Source of the DNA: Allodiplogaster sudhausi
Lineage: Eukaryota; Nematoda; Chromadorea; Rhabditida; Diplogasteridae
Length of the DNA: 64,000 nucleotides
Direction: 5' to 3'
Assembly: GCA_945643635.1 (NCBI GenBank)
Contig: CALZFC010000106.1
Span: 388,136 to 452,135 of the forward strand
Both the position numbers and the translations under genes were made by a program. Shown piece by piece: positions 56,136 through 64,000 of the stretch (within the stretch, counting starts at the first letter, position 1; each line of letters begins with the position of its first letter). Under the pieces are notes generated by a model that saw only the letters and a list, made by a program, of their open reading frames with translations, ran no database searches and was not told the origin of the DNA.

Positions 56136-59100
56136 CTCTGCCTCTCTCTCTCTTCTCTGCCTCTCTCTCTCTCTTCTCTGCCTCTCTCTCTCTCTTCTCT
56201 GCCTCTCTCTCTCTCTTCTCTGCCTCTCTCTCTCTCTTCTCTGCCTCTCTCTCTCTCTTCTCTGCCTCTCTCTCTCTCTTCTCTGCCTCTCTCTCTCTCT
56301 TCTCTGCCTCTCTCTCTCTCTTCTCTGCCTCTCTCTCTTCTCTGCCTCTCTCTCTCTTCTCTGCCTCTCTCTCTCTCCTCTGCCTCTCTCTCTTCTCTGC
56401 CTCTCTCTCTCTTCTCTGCCTCTCTCTCTCTTCTCTGCCTCTCTCTCTCTCTTCTCTGCCTCTCTCTCTCTTCTCTGCCTCTCTCTCTCTTCTCTGCCTC
56501 TCTCTCTTCTCTGCCTCTCTCTCTCTTCTCTGCCTCTCTCTCTCTTTTCTCTGCCTCTCTCTCTTCTCTGCCTCTCTCTCTCTTCTCTCCCTCTCTCTCT
56601 TCTCTGCCTCTCTCTCTCTCTTCTCTGCCTCTCTCTCTCTCTTCTCTGCCTCTCTCTCTCTTCTCTGCCTCTCTCTCTCTCTTCTCTGCCTCTCTCTCTC
56701 TTCTCTGCCTCTCTCTCTCTCTTCTCTGCCTCTCTCTCTCTCTTCTCTCCTCTCTCTCTCTCTTCTCTGCCTCTCTCTCTCTCTCTCTGCCTCTCTCTCT
56801 CTCTCTGCCTCTCTCTCTCTCTTCTCTGCCTCTCTCTCTCTCTTCTCTGCCTCTCTCTCTCTCTTCTCTGCCTCTCTCTCTCTCTTCTCTGCCTCTCTCT
56901 CTTCTCTGCCTCTCTCTCTCTTCTCTGCCTCTCTCTCTCTCCTCTGCCTCTCTCTCTTCTCTGCCTCTCTCTCTCTTCTCTGCCTCTCTCTCTCTTCTCT
57001 GCCTCTCTCTCTCTCTTCTCTGCCTCTCTCTCTCTTCTCTGCCTCTCTCTCTCTTCTCTGCCTCTCTCTCTTCTCTGCCTCTCTCTCTCTTCTCTGCCTC
57101 TCTCTCTCTCTTCTCTGCCTCTCTCTCTTCTGTGCCTCTCTCTCTCTTCTCTGCCTCTCTCTCTCTCTTCTCTGCCTCTCTCTCTTCTCTGCCTCTCTCT
57201 CTCTCTTCTCTGCCTCTCTCTCTCTCTTCTCTGCCTCTCTCTCTTCTCTGCCTCTCTCTCTCTTCTCTGCCTCTCTCTCTCTCTTCTCTGCCTCTCTCTC
57301 TTCTCTGCCTCTCGCTCTCTTCTCTGCCTCTCTCTCTCTCTTCTCTACCTCTCTCTCTTCTCTGCCTCTCTCTCTCTTCTCTGCCTCTCTCTCTCTCTTC
57401 TCTGCCTCTCTTTCTCTTCTCTGCCTCTCTCTCTCTCTTCTCTGCCTCTCTCTCTCTCTTCTCTGCCTCTCTCTCTCTCTTCTCTGCCTCTCTCTCTCTC
57501 TTCTCTGCCTCTCTCTCTCTCTTCTCTGCCTCTCTCTCTCTCTTCTCTGCCTCTCTCTCTCTCTTCTCTGCCTCTCTCTCTCTCTTCTCTGCCTCTCTCT
57601 CTCTCTTCTCTGCCTCTCTCTCTCTCTTCTCTGCCTCTCTCTCTCTCTTCTCTGCCTCTCTCTCTTCTGTGCCTCTCTCTCTCTTCTCTGCCTCTCTCTC
57701 TCTTCTCTGCCTCTCTCTCTTCTCTGCCTCTCTCTCTCTCTTCTCTGCCTCTCTCTCTCTCTTCTCTGCCTCTCTCTCTCTCTTCTCTGCCTCTCTCTCT
57801 TCTCTGCCTCTCTCTCTCTTCTCTGCCTCTCTCTCTCTCCTCTGCCTCTCTCTCTTCTCTGCCTCTCTCTCTCTTCTCTGCCTCTCTCTCTCTTCTCTGC
57901 CTCTCTCTCTCTCTTCTCTGCCTCTCTCTCTTCTCTGCCTCTCTCTCTCTTCTCTGCCTCTCTCTCTTCTCTGCCTCTCTCTCTCTTCTCTGCCTCTCTC
58001 TCTCTTTTCTCTGCCTCTCTCTCTTCTCTGCCTCTCTCTCTCTTCTCTGCCTCTCTCTCTCTCTTCTCTGCCTCTCTCTCTTCTGTGCCTCTCTCTCTCT
58101 TCTCTGCCTCTCTCTCTCTCTTCTCTGCCTCTCTCTCTTCTCTGCCTCTCTCTCTCTCTTCTCTGCCTCTCTCTCTCTCTTCTCTGCCTCTCTCTCTTCT
58201 CTGCCTCTCTCTCTCTTCTCTGCCTCTCTCTCTCTCTTCTCTGCCTCTCTCTCTTCTCTGCCTCTCGCTCTCTTCTCTGCCTCTCTCTCTCTCTTCTCTA
58301 CCTCTCTCTCTTCTCTGCCTCTCTCTCTCTTCTCTGCCTCTCTCTCTCTCTTCTCTGCCTCTCTTTCTCTTCTCTGCCTCTCTCTCTCTCTTCTCTGCCT
58401 CTCTCTCTCTCTTCTCTGCCTCTCTCTCTCTCTTCTCTGCCTCTCTCTCTCTCTTCTCTGCCTCTCTCTCTCTCTTCTCTGCCTCTCTCTCTCTCTCTTC
58501 TCTGCCTCTCTCTCTCTCTTCTCTGCCTCTCTCTCTCTCTTCTCTGCCTCTCTCTCTCTCTTCTCTGCCTCTCTCTCTCTTCTCTGCCTCTCTCTCTCTC
58601 CTCTGCCTCTCTCTCTTCTCTGCCTCTCTCTCTCTTCTCTGCCTCTCTCTCTCTTCTCTGCCTCTCTCTCTCTCTTCTCTGCCTCTCTCTCTTCTCTGCC
58701 TCTCTCTCTCTTCTCTGCCTCTCTCTCTTCTCTGCCTCTCTCTCTCTTCTCTGCCTCTCTCTCTCTCCTCTGCCTCTCTCTCTTCTCTGCCTCTCTCTCT
58801 CTTCTCTGCCTCTCTCTCTCTTCTCTGCCTCTCTCTCTCTCTTCTCTGCCTCTCTCTCTCTTCTCTGCCTCTCTCTCTCTTCTCTGCCTCTCTCTCTTCT
58901 CTGCCTCTCTCTCTCTTCTCTGCCTCTCTCTCTCTTTTCTCTGCCTCTCTCTCTTCTCTGCCTCTCTCTCTCTTCTCTGCCTCTCTCTCTTCTCTGCCTC
59001 TCTCTCTCTCTTCTCTGCCTCTCTCTCTCTCTTCTCTGCCTCTCTCTCTCTTCTCTGCCTCTCTCTCTCTCTTCTCTGCCTCTCTCTCTCTTCTCTGCCT

Positions 59101-62100
59101 CTCTCTCTCTCTTCTCTGCCTCTCTCTCTCTCTTCTCTGCCTCTCTCTCTCTCTCTCTGCCTCTCTCTCTCTCTTCTCTGCCTCTCTCTCTTCTCTGCCT
59201 CTCTCTCTCTTCTCTGCCTCTCTCTCTCTCCTCTGCCTCTCTCTCTTCTCTGCCTCTCTCTCTCTTCTCTGCCTCTCTCTCTCTCTTCTCTGCCTCTCTC
59301 TCTTCTCTGCCTCTCTCTCGCTCTTCTCTGCCTCTCTCTCTTCCCTGCCTCTCTCTCTTCTCTGCCTCTCTCTCTCTCTTCTCTGCCTCTCTCTCTCTCT
59401 TCTCTGCCTCTCTCTCTCTCTTCTCTGCCTCTCTCTCTTCTCTGCCTCTCTCTCTCTTCTCTGCCTCTCTCTCTCTCCTCTGCCTCTCTCTCTTCTCTGC
59501 CTCTCTCTCTCTTCTCTGCCTCTCTCTCTCTCTTCTCTGCCTCTCTCTCTTCTCTGCCTCTCTCTCGCTCTTCTCTGCCTCTCTCTCTTCCCTGCCTCTC
59601 TCTCTTCTCTGCCTCTCTCTCTCTCTTCTCTGCCTCTCTCTCTCTCTTCTCTGCCTCTCTCTCTCTCTTCTCTGCCTCTCTCTCTCTTCTCTGCCTCTCT
59701 CTCTCTCTTCTCTGCCTCTCTCTCTCTTCTCTGCCTCTCTCTCTCTCTTCTCTGCCTCTCTCTCTCTCTTCTCTGCCTCTCTCTCTCTCTTCTCTGCCTC
59801 TCTCTCTCTCTTCTCTGCCTCTCTCTCTTCTCTGCCTCTCTCTCTCTTCTCTGCCTCTCTCTCTCTCCTCTGCCTCTCTCTCTTCTCTGCCTCTCTCTCT
59901 CTTCTCTGCCTCTCTCTCTTCTCTGCCTCTCTCTCTCTTCTCTGCCTCTCTCTCTCTCCTCTGCCTCTCTCTCTTCTCTGCCTCTCTCTCTCTTCTCTGC
60001 CTCTCTCTCTCTCTTCTCTGCCTCTCTCTCTCTTCTCTGCCTCTCTCTCTCTTCTCTGCCTCTCTCTCTCTCTTCTCTGCCTCTCTCTCTCTCTTCTCTG
60101 CCTCTCTCTCTCTTCTCTGCCTCTCTCTCTCTCTTCTCTGCCTCTCTCTCTCTTCTCTGCCTCTCTCTCTCTCTTCTCTGCCTCTCTCTCTCTCTTCTCT
60201 GCCTCTCTCTCTCTCTTCTCTGCCTCTCTCTCTCTCTTCTCTGCCTCTCTCTCTTCTCTGCCTCTCTCTCTCTTCTCTGCCTCTCTCTCTCTCCTCTGCC
60301 TCTCTCTCTTCTCTGCCTCTCTCTCTCTTCTCTGCCTCTCTCTCTTCTCTGCCTCTCTCTCTCTTCTCTGCCTCTCTCTCTCTCCTCTGCCTCTCTCTCT
60401 TCTCTGCCTCTCTCTCTCTTCTCTGCCTCTCTCTCTCTTTTCTCTGCCTCTCTCTCTTCTCTGCCTCTCTCTCTCTTCTCTGCCTCTCTCTCTTCTCTGC
60501 CTCTCTCTCTCTCTTCTCTGCCTCTCTCTCTCTCTTCTCTGCCTCTCTCTCTCTCTTCTCTGCCTCTCTCTCTCTCTTCTCTGCCTCTCTCTCTCTCTTC
60601 TCTGCCTCTCTCTCTCTCTTCTCTGCCTCTCTCTCTTCTCTGCCTCTCTCTCTCTTCTCTGCCTCTCTCTCTCTCCTCTGCCTCTCTCTCTTCTCTGCCT
60701 CTCTCTCTCTTCTCTGCCTCTCTCTCTTCTCTGCCTCTCTCTCGCTCTTCTCTGCCTCTCTCTCTTCCCTGCCTCTCTCTCTTCTCTGCCTCTCTCTCTC
60801 TCTTCTCTGCCTCTCTCTCTCTCTTCTCTGCCTCTCTCTCTCTCTTCTCTGCCTCTCTCTCTTCTCTGCCTCTCTCTCTCTTCTCTGCCTCTCTCTCTCT
60901 CCTCTGCCTCTCTCTCTTCTCTGCCTCTCTCTCTCTTCTCTGCCTCTCTCTCTCTCTTCTCTGCCTCTCTCTCTTCTCTGCCTCTCTCTCGCTCTTCTCT
61001 GCCTCTCTCTCTTCCCTGCCTCTCTCTCTTCTCTGCCTCTCTCTCTCTCTCTCTCTGCCTCTCTCTCTCTCTTCTCTGCCTCTCTCTCTCTCTTCTCTGC
61101 CTCTCTCTCTCTTCTCTGCCTCTCTCTCTCTCTTCTCTGCCTCTCTCTCTCTTCTCTGCCTCTCTCTCTCTCTTCTCTGCCTCTCTCTCTCTCTTCTCTG
61201 CCTCTCTCTCTCTCTTCTCTGCCTCTCTCTCTCTCTTCTCTGCCTCTCTCTCTTCTCTGCCTCTCTCTCTCTTCTCTGCCTCTCTCTCTCTCCTCTGCCT
61301 CTCTCTCTTCTCTGCCTCTCTCTCTCTTCTCTGCCTCTCTCTCTTCTCTGCCTCTCTCTCTCTTCTCTGCCTCTCTCTCTCTCCTCTGCCTCTCTCTCTT
61401 CTCTGCCTCTCTCTCTCTTCTCTGCCTCTCTCTCTCTCTTCTCTGCCTCTCTCTCTTCTCTGCCTCTCTCTCTCTTCTCTGCCTCTCTCTCTCTCTCTCT
61501 GCCTCTCTCTCTTCTCTGCCTCTCTCTCTCTTCTCTGCCTCTCTCTCTCTTCTCTGCCTCTCTCTCTCTCTTCTCTGCCTCTCTCTCTTCTCTGCCTCTC
61601 TCTCTCTTCTCTGCCTCTCTCTCTCTCCTCTGCCTCTCTCTCTTCTCTGCCTCTCTCTCTCTTCTCTGCCTCTCTCTCTCTTCTCTGCCTCTCTCTCTCT
61701 CTTCTCTGCCTCTCTCTCTTCTCTGCCTCTCTCTCTCTTCTCTGCCTCTCTCTCTCTTTTCTCTGCCTCTCTCTCTTCTCTGCCTCTCTCTCTCTTCTCT
61801 GCCTCTCTCTCTCTCTTCTCTGCCTCTCTCTCTCTCTTCTCTGCCTCTCTCTCTCTCTTCTCTGCCTCTCTCTCTCTCTTCTCTGCCTCTCTCTCTCTCT
61901 TCTCTGCCTCTCTCTCTTCTCTGCCTCTCTCTCTCTTCTCTGCCTCTCTCTCTCTCCTCTGCCTCTCTCTCTTCTCTGCCTCTCTCTCTCTTCTCTGCCT
62001 CTCTCTCTCTTCTCTGCCTCTCTCTCTCTCTTCTCTGCCTCTCTCTCTCTTCTCTGCCTCTCTCTCTCTTCTCTGCCTCTCTCTCTTCTCTGCCTCTCTC

Positions 62101-62822
62101 TCTCTTCTCTGCCTCTCTCTCTCTTTTCTCTGCCTCTCTCTCTTCTCTGCCTCTCTCTCTCTTCTCTGCCTCTCTCTCTTCTCTGCCTCTCTCTCTCTCT
62201 TCTCTGCCTCTCTCTCTCTCTTCTCTGCCTCTCTCTCTCTTCTCTGCCTCTCTCTCTCTCTTCTCTGCCTCTCTCTCTCTTCTCTGCCTCTCTCTCTCTC
62301 TTCTCTGCCTCTCTCTCTCTCTTCTCTGCCTCTCTCTCTCTTCTCTGCCTCTCTCTCTCTCTTCTCTGCCTCTCTCTCTCTCTTCTCTGCCTCTCTCTCT
62401 CTCTTCTCTGCCTCTCTCTCTCTCTTCTCTGCCTCTCTCTCTTCTCTGCCTCTCTCTCTCTTCTCTGCCTCTCTCTCTCTCCTCTGCCTCTCTCTCTTCT
62501 CTGCCTCTCTCTCTCTTCTCTGCCTCTCTCTCTCTTCTCTGCCTCTCTCTCTCTCTTCTCTGCCTCTCTCTCTCTTCTCTGCCTCTCTCTCTCTTCTCTG
62601 CCTCTCTCTCTTCTCTGCCTCTCTCTCTCTTCTCTGCCTCTCTCTCTCTTTTCTCTGCCTCTCTCTCTTCTCTGCCTCTCTCTCTTCTCTGCCTCTCTCT
62701 CTCTTCTCTGCCTCTCTCTCTCTCTTCTCTGCCTCTCTCTCTCTTCTCTGCCTCTCTCTCTCTCTTCTCTGCCTCTCTCTCTCTCTTCTCTGCCTCTCTC
62801 TCTCTCTTCTCTGCCTCTCTCT
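56136..62822 (+). repeat. 6.7-kb CT-rich satellite (17-21-bp monomers)
   Basis: The monomer is TTCTCTGCC followed by (TC)n, giving mostly 17, 19 or 21 bp and roughly 330 copies. One G per monomer and almost no A make the plus strand nearly pure pyrimidine. Rare variants (CTCGCTC, TTCCCTG, TCTGTGCC, CTCTACC, TTTTCTCTG) recur at fixed spacings and show higher-order repeats. Very long open frames on both strands (up to 2255 codons, Arg/Glu/Gln or Ser/Leu repeats) arise because the satellite contains no stop triplet. I do not call them genes. Confidence 0.95.
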
Positions 62823-64000
62823 CCAAACGGTCGCAAGGAACCGCAAAAGCTGCAGTTCCAAGCGTTCGCAAGGAACCGCCAAAGCAGCGGTTCTATGCGT
62901 TCGCAAGTAACGGCAAAAAATGAGCGGCCAGGCCCACAGGCGAACCAACCGTGTGGCGGTGCCTTGAATTCGCCGATTAAACCGATTTCTGGGATGCCCA
63001 TGAACCGGCGCACACTATACTTGACGGCTTTCGACCAAAATTTTCATATGGCTCCATGTCTTGAATGGCGCTTGGCAACTTGCCAAGCTGCGAGAGAGAC
63101 ACTTTATCGTTTGTACTTTAATTACTTAAGATGCATCAGAACAACCGCTTTTCTCTGCAGCATCCGACACCATAGAGAGAGGCGGCTCTTTTAGGCTCTC
63201 TCTATTTTTAATTCTATTTTAAAGAGTTTTTGTGGTCAAGCCAAGAAGGCCATCTCAACTCGACGTCACTTCAAGCCAAGAAGGCCATCTCAGCTCGACG
63301 TCACGTCAAGCCAAGAAGGCCATCTCAGCTCGACGTCACGTCAAGCTAAGAAGGCCATTCCATGTGTTCGCAAGGAACATCAAAAAATGAGCGGCCAGGC
63401 TCACAGGCTAACCAACCGTGAGGCGGTGCCTGGAATTCGCCGATAAACCGATTTATGGGATGCCCATGAACCGGCGCACACTATACTTGACGGCTTTTCG
63501 ATCAAAATTTTTTCTCAGCGGGGCAATTTTTTTTTGTCTCAGACCTCGGATGAGGAAACTTCTTTTTAAATGTCTAATCGTTCAGACTTACTTTTATACA
63601 ACATTACATAGCTAAAAAAACCGCCTTTCTCTGTAGAAAAATGTAGGATAGAGAGAGACACAGTTTCCGAGCTCTCTCTAAATGTTTACGCTAAATTAAA
63701 GACTTGTGATTACATATGGCTGGCTCAACTGCACACAAAGATTGAAGAGAATATCAGCTCGGAGTGATAGTTTTAATATGCTTCCTTTATTTCAGATTGC
63801 TCTAAATGAGCCTGGCCGCAAAAACTGCAGTTCCAAACGGTCGCAAGGAACCGCAAAAGCTGCAGTTCCAGCGTTCGCAAGAAACCGCCAAAGCAGCGGT
63901 TCCATGCGTTTCGCAAGTAACGGCAAAAAATGAGCGGCCAGGCCCACAGGCGAACCAGCCGTGTGGCGGTGCCTTGAATTCGCCGAACGGAATGCAGAGC
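62823..64000 (+). repeat. A, F2, M35 and A modules, second copy of 53686-54869
   Basis: Begins with CCAAACGGTCGCAAGG at the satellite edge. Compared with its partner it has about a dozen one-base gains or losses, mostly in homopolymers (GGCTTTCGACC, CCGATAAACC, GGGGCAATT, GTTCCAGCG, GCGTTTCGC). The window ends at the start of the next B. Confidence 0.88.

Noticed and set aside
56104..63194. Open frames of 1571-2255 codons on both strands (Arg/Glu/Gln or Ser/Leu repeats)
   Set aside because: They exist in several overlapping frames on both strands at once, follow the CT satellite exactly, and lack any domain. No stop triplet can arise from the monomer.
1..64000. tRNA, rRNA or snRNA genes
   Set aside because: I found no cloverleaf with A and B boxes, no conserved rRNA core and no Sm-site or snRNA signature by reading; a covariance-model scan was not possible here.

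Overview
This is eukaryotic DNA. It holds one multi-exon gene with short GT-AG introns (about 46-200 bp), no operon-like packing, and more than 80% repeat sequence. The compact introns and a 3' splice-like AG one base before the start codon suggest a small-genome invertebrate such as a nematode or rotifer. The sequence alone does not fix the lineage.

The only convincing gene is on the minus strand, 10952 to 6955. I assembled 18 exons whose phases agree at all 17 junctions, giving 923 codons. The N-terminus is a macro (ADP-ribose-binding) domain. The middle is a Ser/Arg-rich and otherwise unrecognised linker. The C-terminus resembles the N-terminal zinc-finger region of Helitron transposon proteins. 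No Rep (HUH) or helicase domain follows: the frame ends at a stop overlapping AATAAA, and repeat sequence begins about 100 bp further on. A macro-Helitron fusion is the most interesting object in the window.

Almost everything else is a mosaic of repeat modules, which I name as follows. M35 is a 35-bp minisatellite, and E is its diverged form. A is a 549- or 584-bp unit. B is a 1.05-1.1 kb unit with CT tracts, GTAAGT sites and a GC box. C is a 55-bp tandem repeat and D a 193-bp unit. F is about 600 bp and contains a hairpin; F2 is a short relative. G and H are AT-rich linkers. The usual order is H or F tail, M35, A, B, C, D, E, F, then again M35. The cassette recurs at irregular 3.4-5 kb steps from about 29 kb to 56 kb.

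Layout: 1-6850, cassettes; 6850-10952, the gene; 10904-14519, its 5' end plus upstream DNA; 14520-25766, cassettes including two A arrays; 25767-29378, a near-perfect second copy of 10904-14519; 29379-56135, higher-order cassettes including an exact tandem duplication of 4971 bp (38793-43763 and 43764-48734); 56136-62822, a 6.7-kb pyrimidine-strand satellite; 62823-64000, a copy of 53686-54869 carrying many one-base indels. Copies agree at roughly 99% or better by eye, so amplification is recent. I saw no rRNA, tRNA, CRISPR array, telomere repeat or complete transposase gene.
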